A stretch of 64,000 nucleotides of DNA from Nostoc sp. ATCC 53789 (GCF_009873495.1 NZ_CP046703.1:4506501-4570500), one strand, 5' to 3'; counted from the first letter of the stretch, positions 33,966 to 42,947 are shown. The notes: generated from the sequence alone by a model not told the origin. Numbers and translations: made by a program.

Positions 33966-34295
33966 TCAGTTATGTACATTATCTGAAAAATATGTTGCTG
34001 AGGATAGAGAGTTTTTGCTAACCAAGATAGGTTCTCCCTTTACTCCTCCACGGGTAAGAGTACAAATTTTATAAAGGTTTTCGCACTCAAAGATTGCCAT
34101 AACTAGCTCTTTCCCCGTTTGATAAGAGGATGGTAAGGGTTTACCTACCTCGCATTCCATATCAATTTCGCGATCGCGCCACTGTAACTTCCAAATACGC
34201 TTTTCGGTTATTGGTGCTTTGACAGACCGAGCAAAAGCAATATACACTTGCTCTGCTTTGATATCATCCTTGGCTGCTGGCACAAAAAACTTCAT
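33966..34295 (-). CDS. Hypothetical protein (MKFFVPAAKDD family)
   Basis: A 109-residue soluble protein opening with MKFFVPAAKDDIKAEQVY and containing KRIWKLQWRDREIDMECEVG and YQTGKELVMAIFECENLYKI. I recall similar cyanobacterial proteins with the same opening but no function. Near the end, RGGVKGEPILVSKNSL fits, then SDNVHN may be a slightly changed C terminus. Alone between repeats and the SDR gene on the same strand, 50 bases upstream of nothing related. Confidence 0.6.
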   Translation of the reverse strand: MKFFVPAAKDDIKAEQVYIAFARSVKAPITEKRIWKLQWRDREIDMECEVGKPLPSSYQTGKELVMAIFECENLYKICTLTRGGVKGEPILVSKNSLSSATYFSDNVHN

Positions 34296-34345
34296 AGGCT
34301 TTAGTTACAAATAATGTGAGTTTCACTAGCATCAGCGTAACGCAG

Positions 34346-35116
34346 TTACCAAGGCAATCTGCTTCCATCCCACGAGAAAAACTGCCCACTATCGCCTTCT
34401 TGAAGCTGTTCAATCACAGCCAATAATTGGGTAACGGTGCGTTCCACTGAAAATAATTTTTCCGCAGGTACATTTTTCTGGAAAGGACGGGAAAGGCGCG
34501 TATCAGTTGTACCAGGGTGCAATGTGACTATTAATGCTTTAGGACAACTTCTTTTATACTCAATTGTTGCAGTTCGCATCAACATATTGAGTGCTGCTTT
34601 AGAAGCGCGATAGCCATACCATCCACCAAGTTTGTTATCGCCAATACTGCCCAATTTAGCAGAAATACTAGCGAACACACTGCGTTCTCCATGACGCAAC
34701 AGAGGCAATAGATGTTTAGCTAGCAAGACAGCACCAATACTATTTATCTGAAAGTAGCGCAGCAAGTTTTCTGAATTTATCTGTCTTAAGCTTTTTTCAG
34801 GTTGCAAAGTATCTTCATGCAACAGTCCTACACAGTTGACTACCAAATGCAGTTTGTCAACTTGGTTATGTATTTTTTGCATAGTTTCAACAATCTGCAA
34901 CTCGTCAGTAATATCCATCTCTAAACAAATTAATCGCTCAGAATGCTCGTCTACAAGAGCTATTAAATCGGGGGCTAATTCTAGCTGACGAGAAGTTGTA
35001 TAAACTTTAGCTATTTTATCATCCTGTAGTAATTTTTTTACAAAACCAAAACCAATACCTTGGCTGGCTCCCACAATCAATGCGTTTACAGAATTAATTT
35101 CATCATTTAAAGACAT
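34346..35116 (-). CDS. Short-chain dehydrogenase/reductase (C-factor-like)
   Basis: A 256-residue SDR oxidoreductase. The cofactor motif is VGASQGIGFGFVK (the usual TGxxxGIG with VGAS), followed by NCVGLLHE, catalytic Ser in VFASISAKLGSIGDN and YGYRASKAALNML (YxxxK). The C-factor/CsgA-type pattern LHPGTTDTRLSRPFQ is present. Substrate unknown. NAD(P) preference cannot be told. Ends 110 bases upstream of mnmE's 3' end on the same strand. Confidence 0.88.
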   Translation of the reverse strand: MSLNDEINSVNALIVGASQGIGFGFVKKLLQDDKIAKVYTTSRQLELAPDLIALVDEHSERLICLEMDITDELQIVETMQKIHNQVDKLHLVVNCVGLLHEDTLQPEKSLRQINSENLLRYFQINSIGAVLLAKHLLPLLRHGERSVFASISAKLGSIGDNKLGGWYGYRASKAALNMLMRTATIEYKRSCPKALIVTLHPGTTDTRLSRPFQKNVPAEKLFSVERTVTQLLAVIEQLQEGDSGQFFSWDGSRLPW

Positions 35117-35226
35117 AAAAATTTAGTGTTTAATAATATTTAAACTTGCCAATAATTAAGATAAATATTGGTTTTTTATTCGCTTCATCTAAACTACCTA
35201 GATTAGCAAAAATAGAACATTTTGGT

Positions 35227-36621
35227 TTATTTACCAATGCAAAACTTGCTAAAAATCCTATCCAAAACTGATTCTGTTACTTCCTCCCCAGTAATCTCTC
35301 CCAGTGCTTGAATTGCACCGCGTAAGTCAATTGTCCAAAAATCTAGAGGGAGCTGCTGGACAATTGTTGTTTGTACTTGTTCCAAAGATATTTTAGCTTG
35401 AGTTAAAGCTGCTGCTTGCCTTTGATTAATGGCTAAATCCATATCAGCAGCTTGGATATTGTCTGCTTTGACTAGCTCTAAAATTGCTGTTTCTAAAGCA
35501 TCAATACCTTGATTTTGTGCTGCTGCTGTGACAATTTTAGATTTTGGATTTGGTATTTGAGATTGAAGAGTTTTTCTTTCGCTTTCTTCTACTAAGTCGA
35601 TTTTGTTAATCACTAGAATTAATGGACGGTGTTGTACTTGCTCGTAAATTTCTCGATCGCCTTCTGTCCAACCTGCTGAAGCATCGATGGTAAGCAAAAC
35701 TAAATCAGCTGCATTTGCAGCACGGCGCGATCGCTCCACACCAATTTTTTCCACTTGATCTGTTGTTTCCCGAATCCCGGCTGTATCTAGCACTTGTACG
35801 GGAATTCCCCCGACAACTAGCTGGGATTCAACTACATCGCGGGTTGTACCGGGTAAGTCTGTAACAATGGCGCGATCGCTCCGGCTCCAAGCGTTCAATA
35901 AGCTCGACTTACCCACGTTTGGTCGCCCCACAATTGCCACTTTTAAACCTGTGCGTAGTAACTCACCTTTGTCTTTGGTTGCCAATAACCTCGTTATTTC
36001 GGCGGCAATTTTCTCGATTTCTGATATTATTGCTGTATCATCCAACGGCGGTAAGTCTTCCTCAAAATCGATTCGAGCTTCGATTTCTGCCAAAATATCT
36101 AAACAGTTAGCGCGTAACTGCCGGATCGGATGAGCTAATTTTCCCTGTAAACCAGCTAAGGCAGTTTGGGCAGCTTGAGGTGATTTAGCTCCCACTAAAT
36201 CAGCAATACCTTCGGCTTGAGTTAGATCCAATCGCCCATTCAAAAAGGCGCGGAGGGTAAATTCTCCGGGTTGGGCTAGTCTTGCGCCATTTTCTAAACA
36301 CAGTTGTAATACCTGCTGCACTGCCATTATCCCCCCGTGGCAATGGAATTCCACCACATCTTCACGGGTGTAAGAACGGGGTGCTTTCATAATCAGCAAT
36401 AGGGCTTCATCTACCAGTTGTTGGGTTTGGGGATGACGAATATAACCGTAGAGAATCCGGTGACTTTCCCAAACTTGCCGCCCTGGTGTGTGAAAAAGAG
36501 TTTGGGCTAGAGCCATTGCTTCAGAACCAGACACCCGCACAATACCCACACTACCCTGTTGGGGGACAACAGCAGTTGCGATCGCAGCGATAGTTCCAGT
36601 AGTAGCAAAAACTTCTGACAT
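35227..36621 (-). CDS. mnmE: tRNA modification GTPase MnmE
   Basis: A 464-residue GTPase that with MnmG puts 5-carboxymethylaminomethyl groups on the wobble uridine of certain tRNAs. The formyl-THF-binding N domain (GTIAAIATAVVPQQGSVGIV, first ~120 residues), G domain with GRPNVGKSSLLN, DLPGTTRD and NKIDL, and the C-terminal CIGK with the catalytic Cys are all present. Normal length. Potassium-dependent dimerisation is known for the family. The gene is separate from mnmG. Confidence 0.95.
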   Translation of the reverse strand: MSEVFATTGTIAAIATAVVPQQGSVGIVRVSGSEAMALAQTLFHTPGRQVWESHRILYGYIRHPQTQQLVDEALLLIMKAPRSYTREDVVEFHCHGGIMAVQQVLQLCLENGARLAQPGEFTLRAFLNGRLDLTQAEGIADLVGAKSPQAAQTALAGLQGKLAHPIRQLRANCLDILAEIEARIDFEEDLPPLDDTAIISEIEKIAAEITRLLATKDKGELLRTGLKVAIVGRPNVGKSSLLNAWSRSDRAIVTDLPGTTRDVVESQLVVGGIPVQVLDTAGIRETTDQVEKIGVERSRRAANAADLVLLTIDASAGWTEGDREIYEQVQHRPLILVINKIDLVEESERKTLQSQIPNPKSKIVTAAAQNQGIDALETAILELVKADNIQAADMDLAINQRQAAALTQAKISLEQVQTTIVQQLPLDFWTIDLRGAIQALGEITGEEVTESVLDRIFSKFCIGK

Positions 36622-36828
36622 GAGTGCCCTTCATAAGAATGAAAAGTTAGGAGTCAAAATCATAACTCATAACTGATAACTTTCTAAATGGTAGGTGTTT
36701 AGACTAATAGGATAGCAACTGGCAAGGTAAAATTTACTTAGAGGTTAATGCCTGATAGTAAAGAGTTAGGGGTGAATATTAGAACTCACAACTTTATAAC
36801 TTATAAGTTTTAGAGAGAGGAATTTACT

Positions 36829-37029
36829 GTGGAGCAAAAGATTAACTGCGCTGTAGCCTGTGTTAATGGGTGTGTTTTAGGGGATAAATGCCCCAACATC
36901 GAGTATAGAGAGGCGGCCGCAAAATTTATTGAAGATACTCCCCTAGACAAAATGTTGGAATTGGCACAAGAACGTCTGCGGAAAAAAATGACGGAACCGC
37001 CAAAATGGGTTTTTCCTGAAGATCCATAA
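36829..37029 (+). CDS. Small Cys-rich hypothetical protein
   Basis: A 66-residue protein with four cysteines in the first 22 residues: CAVACVNGCVLGDKCPN. The rest is a charged helix (LDKMLELAQERLRKKMTEP) ending in WVFPEDP. The start is GTG 36829 with AGAGAGGAA about 8 bases upstream. The Cys spacing (C-x3-C-x3-C-x5-C) could bind a metal or an iron-sulphur cluster; this is inference. No family name known to me. Confidence 0.65.
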   Translation: MEQKINCAVACVNGCVLGDKCPNIEYREAAAKFIEDTPLDKMLELAQERLRKKMTEPPKWVFPEDP

Positions 37030-37067
37030 CACTGATGTTAATAGGCACAAGCAAGACAGCGAGGAGC

Positions 37068-37193
37068 TTAAATAGTATCTGGATCTATATTTAATTCTCG
37101 CAGTTTTGCCGCCAAGCGATCGCTGTATTGTTTCTCTTATTGTGCAACTTCTTGTGGTGTCGAAATTACTTCTGCACCAGGAGTAAAAAACGT
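37068..37193 (-). pseudogene. Uma2 (DUF820) C-terminal fragment
   Basis: On the minus strand a frame with one internal stop reads STPQEVAQ, stop, EKQYSDRLAAKLRELNIDPDT. The LAxKLRxLxIDPD ending is the usual C terminus of Uma2-family putative endonucleases, as in the intact gene at 53418-54119. The catalytic domain is gone. A relic. Confidence 0.5.
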
Positions 37194-37340
37194 CTACAGA
37201 CATCGCAGCAAGTCTCTCAGTGCTATAAGTTTAGCCTAGCAGTGACTAGCCTAGATGCTGTCTATAAAAACTGTTCGATGATGATCTCGTCCATATATTG
37301 TCTGATCTGTATTCCTGCAATCTCACCCAAAATCTGCTAA

Positions 37341-37378
37341 AAACACAGGTACCCCAAGAATAAACTGGAGTACCCCTG
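37341..37378 (-). terminator. Possible phoX terminator hairpin
   Basis: On the minus strand CAGGGGTACTCC faces GGGGTACCTG with a bulge, followed by TGTTTTTAG. It lies just past the phoX stop. Imperfect, so moderate support. Confidence 0.45.
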
Positions 37379-37410
37379 CAAGCTATCAAATCACTTAGAT
37401 ATAACTAACC

Positions 37411-38811
37411 TTATGCTCGGTTTCTGCTCCAAGGGCCCCAAATCGCACAGGTAATTCCAGGGTCTTGGATATTGACAAACATTGTCTTGCCATCTGGTGA
37501 GAAGCAAGCACCTGCGAATTCACTGCCGTTAATAGCATTTGCTGCAAACCGATAGAGATCGCCCTCCGGGGTAACGCCGATCACGAATTCAGTATTGCTA
37601 CCGTCTTCGCATAGGAAGAGGTCTCCAAAGGGAGCCACGGTAATATTATCGGGGAAATTCAGTATATTCTCAGCAGGAGACTCTACAACCAGGGTGATAG
37701 TACCACTGTTGGGGTCATTATTATTGGGTTTATAAGCAAAAACCTGCCCTTGCCCTAAATCGCCACCACTGGTACAGGTAAAGTAGATCAAGCCGCCATT
37801 GCCATACCAAGCACCTTCACCACGTGCGAAGATAGCTGCACCCTTATTTTGCCCCTGCTGCCGCACGGAAGTGACAAGGGCATTGGTAGAAGGATCAACA
37901 TTATCAATCTTTACCCACTTAACTGATAATGGTTTATTTTTATACTGAATAAAATTCTTGCGAGTATCTTGAGGAGCCCCTTCAATAACCAGGGCCTCAA
38001 GCACTCCATCACCACGAGTCTGAAGGTCGCCATATTTAGTAGGACGGACATCAGCACGGAAGCGATAGAAGCAGCTAGCTCCGTCATCTTCAGTTTCATA
38101 GATCCATCCACTTTCCGGATCAACTGCGACAGCTTCATGGTTAAAGCGGCCCATTGCCACAAGGGGAACCGGATTGGCAACCTGAATGTCGGCTGTTGCT
38201 GGAACTTCAAAGTTATATCCATGCTTTTTCGTAGCTCCACCCGGTGCAGGAAGAGTCAGATTCTCTTCACAGCTAATCCAGGAATCCCAAGGAGTCTGAC
38301 CTCCAGCACAATTGCGTATAGTCCCCCCTAGAGAAACAAATTGCTTTTTCACTCGACGGTTAGGGCCAACAACAATCGTCGTTGTACCTCCTCCAATCTG
38401 GTCATATCGGGGGAACACATTGATTCCAGTAGAACTAGGACTTAGCTCGTGATTTCGCACCAGAATTGTAGTGTTCTTAGGACCATCAAAGGCAGCCATA
38501 CCATCATGATTACTTGGCACTATCCTTCCATCATCCATAGGTTGCCCAGTAATCGATATTGCAGTGTAGTTAAAACCGGGAGGAAGTTCTAGCAGAGGAG
38601 TAGTGCCTAAGTTAATTCCACCACGAACTAGTCCAACAAGTTCATCTGCATTTTCTGGCATCTTTGGTGCTATTGGGCCGTAACCAGCAGTTAGTCCTAC
38701 AACTTGGCCGTTAGCACGTCTTGCATATAAGGCTTCCAGAGGAGAAAGCATTGTAACACCGACAGCACTCGCACCAGCCAATGTAAAGAAGTTACGTCTT
38801 GATAATTTCAT
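37411..38811 (-). CDS. phoX: PhoX-family (DUF839) phosphatase, Tat-exported
   Basis: A 466-residue secreted protein. The N terminus MKLSRRNFFTLAGASAVGV is a twin-arginine signal, so it is exported folded through Tat (tatA is in this window). The DUF839/PhoX beta-propeller pattern is seen in ILVRNHELSPSS, WISCEENLT, GRFNHEAVAVDPESGWIYE and LFLCEDGSNTEF, where Glu and Asn/Asp residues bind calcium and iron in known PhoX. The family hydrolyses phosphate monoesters. A three-repeat Pho-box-like element lies 47 bases before the start, consistent with phosphate-starvation control. Substrate remains inference. Confidence 0.85.
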   Translation of the reverse strand: MKLSRRNFFTLAGASAVGVTMLSPLEALYARRANGQVVGLTAGYGPIAPKMPENADELVGLVRGGINLGTTPLLELPPGFNYTAISITGQPMDDGRIVPSNHDGMAAFDGPKNTTILVRNHELSPSSTGINVFPRYDQIGGGTTTIVVGPNRRVKKQFVSLGGTIRNCAGGQTPWDSWISCEENLTLPAPGGATKKHGYNFEVPATADIQVANPVPLVAMGRFNHEAVAVDPESGWIYETEDDGASCFYRFRADVRPTKYGDLQTRGDGVLEALVIEGAPQDTRKNFIQYKNKPLSVKWVKIDNVDPSTNALVTSVRQQGQNKGAAIFARGEGAWYGNGGLIYFTCTSGGDLGQGQVFAYKPNNNDPNSGTITLVVESPAENILNFPDNITVAPFGDLFLCEDGSNTEFVIGVTPEGDLYRFAANAINGSEFAGACFSPDGKTMFVNIQDPGITCAIWGPWSRNRA

Positions 38812-38843
38812 TAATATACTGTCAGCAAAACTTCAGAGACCTA

Positions 38844-38887
38844 ATAGTAAAATTTGGCTTTTAAGAAAACATTAAGAAAGAGTTAAT
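38844..38887 (-). promoter_or_regulatory. Pho-box-like triple repeat and -10 element upstream of phoX
   Basis: Read on the minus strand, three 8-mers ATTAACTC (38887-38880), CTTAATGT (38876-38869) and CTTAAAAG (38865-38858) are separated by exactly 3 bases, giving TTAA every 11 bp. This is the layout of the cyanobacterial SphR/PhoB box (three YTTAA-type repeats). TACTAT (38849-38844) eight bases downstream could be the -10. The match to consensus outside TTAA is weak. Confidence 0.6.
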
Positions 38888-39138
38888 AAGTAGTTTTAGA
38901 TATCAAAAGCTACTTTGCAAATAGTAATTATTAAATACAGCACAAGTAAAAAATATTTACACTTCTACTTAAGATTTACTTTATAAATAGCCGCTAATGA
39001 GAATCAATGTTTAAATCAACAATAGAGCGATTCTCAGATGAATGAAATACACTTACAAAGAACTCAGGAGTCAGAATATTCTGACTCCTGAGTTCCCAAA
39101 CCAGAGTTATTGCATTCTGCTCAACGCTTATCTCAATT
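38888..39138. other. AT-rich gap with a perfect 18-bp palindrome
   Basis: No gene seen. The last part holds the perfect palindrome at 39060-39095 described separately; the rest is AT-rich and featureless to my eye. Confidence 0.4.
39060..39095 (-). terminator. Perfect palindrome of the GACTCCTG repeat family after muiA-like gene
   Basis: GAACTCAGGAGTCAGAAT (39060-39077) is followed at once by its exact reverse complement (39078-39095). As RNA it makes a long hairpin about 44 bases past the muiA-like stop on the minus strand. No long T-tract follows, so it may protect mRNA ends or act as a weak terminator. Confidence 0.6.
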
Positions 39139-40770
39139 CTAAATATCTAACCCAACAACCATTAGCTCAGGCGGATGTTCAACGTTGAACTGGTAATATA
39201 TATCTCTTTTTTCCTGTGCTGGAAGAGTTAACTGCCATTCTAAAATACCCATTTCACCAAGTTGAATTTGTGGGTTACTACGGCTAAGGCGCACTTTAAT
39301 TTGCTCGTTGCGACTAACTGGTAACTGTTCAGTTACTTTCAGATTTACTTCTTTGTCGAGTAAGTTAGTAATTATCAACCGATAACTATAAGTAATCCGG
39401 CGCTGGTTGCTAATCAATCTTTTATCTACCAGACGTTCAACTAATTCGCGCTCAATTTTCAAACCTTCATCAATCCCTAAATTCAGTTTGAATTCTTGTC
39501 CTGGTGCAATATTCTCTAACTTAGTTGTCCCAATAAAAACATTGTTGCGGAAAATATTCGCTTTCCCTGGTAACAAAGTCGCACCATTAGGATTATTTTT
39601 CACATTTGCTTGCAGATAAGCAAAACTTACCAAACGCGGCATTGCTACATAATCAAAGTTACAAGGATAATCGTCATTAAAAATTGTCGTTTTATGGGGT
39701 ACGCCATCACTGGGAATGTTACCGCCACCATTCAATTTAAAGGTAACTACACTACCTTCTTTGGATACTTCTGCTGTCACACTTTCTGCTTGGATAAGAA
39801 CATCATCTGCACCTTCGTCTTCTTCTTGCCAATCTGCTCTAGCAGCAGAAGCAGGCGGTTCTGCTATGCTAGGCAGCAGTGGCGGCTGGGCAGCAAATCG
39901 TCGTTGTCGTAACATTTGTGGACGTGGCGCATCAATATACCAGGGTTCAAGTTTAGGCGGGAGTGTACCTAATCCCGGTTTAGCGGTAGAAAGGGTGAGA
40001 TTTGCACCAATCCAATCTTCGCCACTACTTTGAGTAATTTCTGCAAGATAGCCCAGATGCACAATATCGCTGGTAGTGCTAAAGCGCAAGTCATAAAGCG
40101 GAGTCCAACTGGCGCGATTTACTATGTAAGACACCTCTAATTCAAATTCGCCTTCACCTGCAACTTCAACTCCTACAACTATGCTCAAACTCTCTTTGGG
40201 ATGGGGCGTTTGAATTTTTTGCAATGAGGCGCGGAGTGCTTGCAGTTCTTTGTCTAATTCCTGCTGTTGGGTTTTGCACTCTCCAGATGCGATCGCATAT
40301 TCACTATACTGGCTTCCGAGAAAGTTCAAAAAATCCAAAGTTTCGCTCAGGCTAAGATTTTTCCGAGACAAACTTTGTGCAAAGGGTTCTTCTGTTTTTT
40401 CACGTAACCCGGCGATAAAACTAGACTGTAATACTAAAGCATCTACTTGGGCTTGGAGGTGGCGTTTTTCTGCTTCTAACTGCTCAATTTGCCTTGTTAA
40501 ATGGGCAACTCGCTCTGCCACTGGTTCAGTGGTGTAGATGCGATCGCTACTCACTCCCATCAAACGCACTGCCACTGTCCCTGTACCGCTAACCCTGATA
40601 GACTCAGTTTCTAGAGTCTCTGGCACTGAGGTAATTACTAATTCCTGTTCAATTCCTATTAAATTAACTACACCCCGCCGTGTAACCAATGCTCTGTCAG
40701 CATAAACTGTAACAGCTACAATCTCGCTTTGTACTGTTTTGCGCCAAGATGGTATTTCCGGGTTAACCAT
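39139..40770 (-). CDS. MuiA-family protein (DUF4140-DUF4139)
   Basis: A 543-residue protein of the mucoidy inhibitor A family. The N-terminal DUF4140 region (VTVYADRALVTRRGVV) leads into a coiled coil (~90-200, RQIEQLEAEKRHLQAQVDAL) and the beta-rich DUF4139 half (YIVNRASWTPLYDLRF, then ITQSSGEDWIGANLTLSTAK). A Pro/Ala/Glu-rich loop (~300-325) interrupts it. No signal peptide. Function is unknown in cyanobacteria. Alone between phoX and the LysR gene. Confidence 0.88.
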   Translation of the reverse strand: MVNPEIPSWRKTVQSEIVAVTVYADRALVTRRGVVNLIGIEQELVITSVPETLETESIRVSGTGTVAVRLMGVSSDRIYTTEPVAERVAHLTRQIEQLEAEKRHLQAQVDALVLQSSFIAGLREKTEEPFAQSLSRKNLSLSETLDFLNFLGSQYSEYAIASGECKTQQQELDKELQALRASLQKIQTPHPKESLSIVVGVEVAGEGEFELEVSYIVNRASWTPLYDLRFSTTSDIVHLGYLAEITQSSGEDWIGANLTLSTAKPGLGTLPPKLEPWYIDAPRPQMLRQRRFAAQPPLLPSIAEPPASAARADWQEEDEGADDVLIQAESVTAEVSKEGSVVTFKLNGGGNIPSDGVPHKTTIFNDDYPCNFDYVAMPRLVSFAYLQANVKNNPNGATLLPGKANIFRNNVFIGTTKLENIAPGQEFKLNLGIDEGLKIERELVERLVDKRLISNQRRITYSYRLIITNLLDKEVNLKVTEQLPVSRNEQIKVRLSRSNPQIQLGEMGILEWQLTLPAQEKRDIYYQFNVEHPPELMVVGLDI

Positions 40771-40847
40771 TGCCAGTTTTCCCCCATTTTTAATTGATTC
40801 TGCTGGTTAATTGTCAATGGTTGCCGGTCTAAGAGTCAACCCCTTTG

Positions 40848-40910
40848 GGTAATTCGTAATTCGTAATGACGCTCGCGGACTCGCTAAAGCTGCGCCAACG
40901 TAATTATGAA
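40848..40910. repeat. Dispersed repeat (AATTCGTAATGACGCTCGCGG)
   Basis: TAATTCGTAATTCGTAATGA and CGCTAAAGCTGCGCCAACGT are followed by AATTATGAATTA; an inverted relative is at 15763-15812. It ends exactly at the LysR gene stop region and may supply its transcript end. Confidence 0.6.
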
Positions 40911-41852
40911 TTAACCGTGAGTTGGTTCAAGGGTACTAGAAGTAGTATCAGTGTTTTTATCTACAAAATTCCTTGCCGCAGCCAGGAGATAGTCATAATA
41001 GGCACGAGCGACGATAGATAGCTGCTTGCCTGCGGGGTAAACCATGTACCAATGTCGCTGAATGGGAAAGTGTTGGACATCTAAAATGCTAAAATCTGAA
41101 GCGTCTAATAGTAAAGTATGACGAGATAAAACCGAAATTCCTAAACCACCTGCGATCGCTTGTTTAATTGCTTCGTTACTTCCCAATTCAAGTTTGACTT
41201 TTACTGTCACCCCTTGTTCTTCAAATAGGCTTTGGACGGCACGACGAGTTCCTGAACCTGGTTCTCGCATAATAAAAGGTTCGTTAGATAGGCGTTGGAT
41301 CGGAATGTTTTTTTCTTTGGATAACGGATGATTAAGTGGTGCAAAGACTATCAAAGGATTTTCTAAAAATGCCTCACAAGTCACATCCATATTGTCTGGA
41401 ACTTGACTCATAATATATAAGTCGTCGAGGTTCTGGCTCATTCGTTCCAAAATTTGTTCGTGATTTGTTACTTGCAGAGAGATATCAATCCCTGGATAAA
41501 GTTCGCAAAACGGCCCTAACAAACGTGGGATAAAATATTTTGCTGTTGTAATCACTGCCAAGCGTAATTGTCCCTGTTTTAGCCCTTTTAAATCTGCCAC
41601 CTTCATTTCATATTGGGCTATATTTTCAAAAATCTGCCGACAAGTGGCAAATAATTCTCTTCCTGCCTCGGTGAGATACAACCGCTTTCCTACTTGCTCA
41701 AATAATGGCAACCCTACCGATTTTGTGAGTTGCTTAATCTGCATAGAAACGGTAGGTTGGGTGAGAAACAATTCCTCAGCAGCCCGCGTAAAGCTACTGT
41801 GCCGTGCCGCAGCCTCGAATACCTTTAACTGGTGCAGCGTCGCTTGTTTCAA
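40911..41852 (-). CDS. LysR-type regulator (RbcR/CmpR/NdhR group)
   Basis: A 313-residue LysR regulator. The winged helix (~1-62) is LHQLKVFEAAARHSSFTRAA, followed by LTQPTVSMQIKQLTKSVGLP; the effector domain (~95-300) has GQLRLAVITTAKYFIPRLLG and EPFIMREPGSGTRRAVQSLF. The sequence fits the cyanobacterial carbon regulators RbcR, CmpR and NdhR/CcmR, whose co-effectors include 2-phosphoglycolate, 2-oxoglutarate and RuBP. Placed directly downstream of the ccm operon, as in Anabaena PCC 7120, it probably controls carbon-concentrating or Rubisco genes. Which of the three it is cannot be decided here. Confidence 0.88.
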   Translation of the reverse strand: MKQATLHQLKVFEAAARHSSFTRAAEELFLTQPTVSMQIKQLTKSVGLPLFEQVGKRLYLTEAGRELFATCRQIFENIAQYEMKVADLKGLKQGQLRLAVITTAKYFIPRLLGPFCELYPGIDISLQVTNHEQILERMSQNLDDLYIMSQVPDNMDVTCEAFLENPLIVFAPLNHPLSKEKNIPIQRLSNEPFIMREPGSGTRRAVQSLFEEQGVTVKVKLELGSNEAIKQAIAGGLGISVLSRHTLLLDASDFSILDVQHFPIQRHWYMVYPAGKQLSIVARAYYDYLLAAARNFVDKNTDTTSSTLEPTHG

Positions 41853-42060
41853 AGGTGGTTCTCCTCTATATAGTTATTCATCGATATAAAACTAGTATTA
41901 ACTGAACAGTTGCAAATGGTATAGCAATACCAATAGAAATTTACGAGTTTTATTATAGATAAAACTCTATTACTTCTATTAAAATAAAGGTATTTTATTT
42001 ATAGATTGAAGAAGCTATGATCAAAACAACAAGAAAAGCGTAAGATCCCTTCCACTTCCC

Positions 42061-42102
42061 GATGAATGATGATTTTCCCAAATTCATCTATCATCATTCA
42101 TC
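42061..42102 (-). terminator. Inverted repeat at the end of the ccm operon
   Basis: GATGAATGATGAT (42061-42073) and ATCATCATTCATC (42090-42102) are exact complements and overlap the last codons of ccmO. A hairpin at the operon end, but without a T-tract. Confidence 0.45.
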
Positions 42103-42891
42103 ATTCCATAATTCTTCTACAACTTCTGCAATTTTTGTAGGTAGCTTAGTTAAATCTGGTAATCTTAGCACTTCTATTTCGGCAACTTGTTCTTTAATGT
42201 TCACTGGCAAGTTTAAAGGCTGCTGTGTTTCTATCCAGCAACTTGCTAATGGTAAGGTTTGTTCCATTTCGTCTAGTGGTCGGGGAATTACCATCACTGC
42301 ATTTAATTCTCCAATGCGTTCTGCTTCAAACATTCCCGCTTCCACTGCTACCGCCACATTTGCTACGGAACCACGAATAATGGCTGTACACAAACCCCCA
42401 CCAATTTTTTCGTAGGCTGCTAAATGAACATCAGCAGCTTTGAGCATGGCATCACACGCGCCTACCATCGCTGGAAATCCTCGCGTTTCTACCAAACCAA
42501 TTGCTTGATTACTCAGACGGCTAGAATTACCCTCCTCCATCAATTTAGTAAAACGGGTTGTGATGGGAAGTACTATATCTAGGTTGGGATAAGGTCGAGG
42601 AATCACTAAGCTAGAAACTAACTGACCAAACTGTTCAGCTGTTTGCACACCCGATTCTACAGCCAGACGCACGTCAGCAATTCCACCCCGGACGATCGCA
42701 GTACAATATCCGCCACCTATTTTTTCATACCCAACTAGGTGAACTCCTGCTGATTTCAGCATCATATCCGCCGTCCCAACTATTGCGGGAAAGCTGCGGG
42801 TAGAAACTAAACCTAAAGCAGTATCTTGGAAGGTGTCTCGATGACTCGTTCCTTCGATGGCTTTCATAGACCGTTGATTAGATGTTTCCAT
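42094..42891 (-). CDS. ccmO: Carboxysome shell protein CcmO (tandem BMC domains)
   Basis: A 265-residue shell protein with two BMC (Pfam00936) domains: ~25-110 (ALGLVSTRSFPAIVGTADMM; GYEKIGGGYCTAIVRG) and ~130-215 (AIGLVETRGFPAMVGACDAM; YEKIGGGLCTAIIRGSVANV). It is predicted to form pseudohexameric trimers in the beta-carboxysome shell. A ~45-residue C-terminal tail follows (LPVNIKEQVAEIEVLRLPDL). Last gene of ccmK2-K1-L-M-N-O, 56 bases after ccmN. The end overlaps an inverted repeat. Confidence 0.94.
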   Translation of the reverse strand: METSNQRSMKAIEGTSHRDTFQDTALGLVSTRSFPAIVGTADMMLKSAGVHLVGYEKIGGGYCTAIVRGGIADVRLAVESGVQTAEQFGQLVSSLVIPRPYPNLDIVLPITTRFTKLMEEGNSSRLSNQAIGLVETRGFPAMVGACDAMLKAADVHLAAYEKIGGGLCTAIIRGSVANVAVAVEAGMFEAERIGELNAVMVIPRPLDEMEQTLPLASCWIETQQPLNLPVNIKEQVAEIEVLRLPDLTKLPTKIAEVVEELWNDE

Positions 42892-42947
42892 TTGAACTTT
42901 CCCAGATAATCACAAAGCCGACAACTTACAATTAACACTTACTCAGA

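Noticed and set aside
33844..34074. 76-codon plus-strand frame
   Set aside because: Its N-terminal part is the translated CCTCTGCGGTT-family repeat (NHRGHREKK) and it overlaps a better minus-strand gene.
37128..37340. 70-codon plus-strand frame
   Set aside because: Overlaps the Uma2 relic and repeat DNA; composition is not protein-like.
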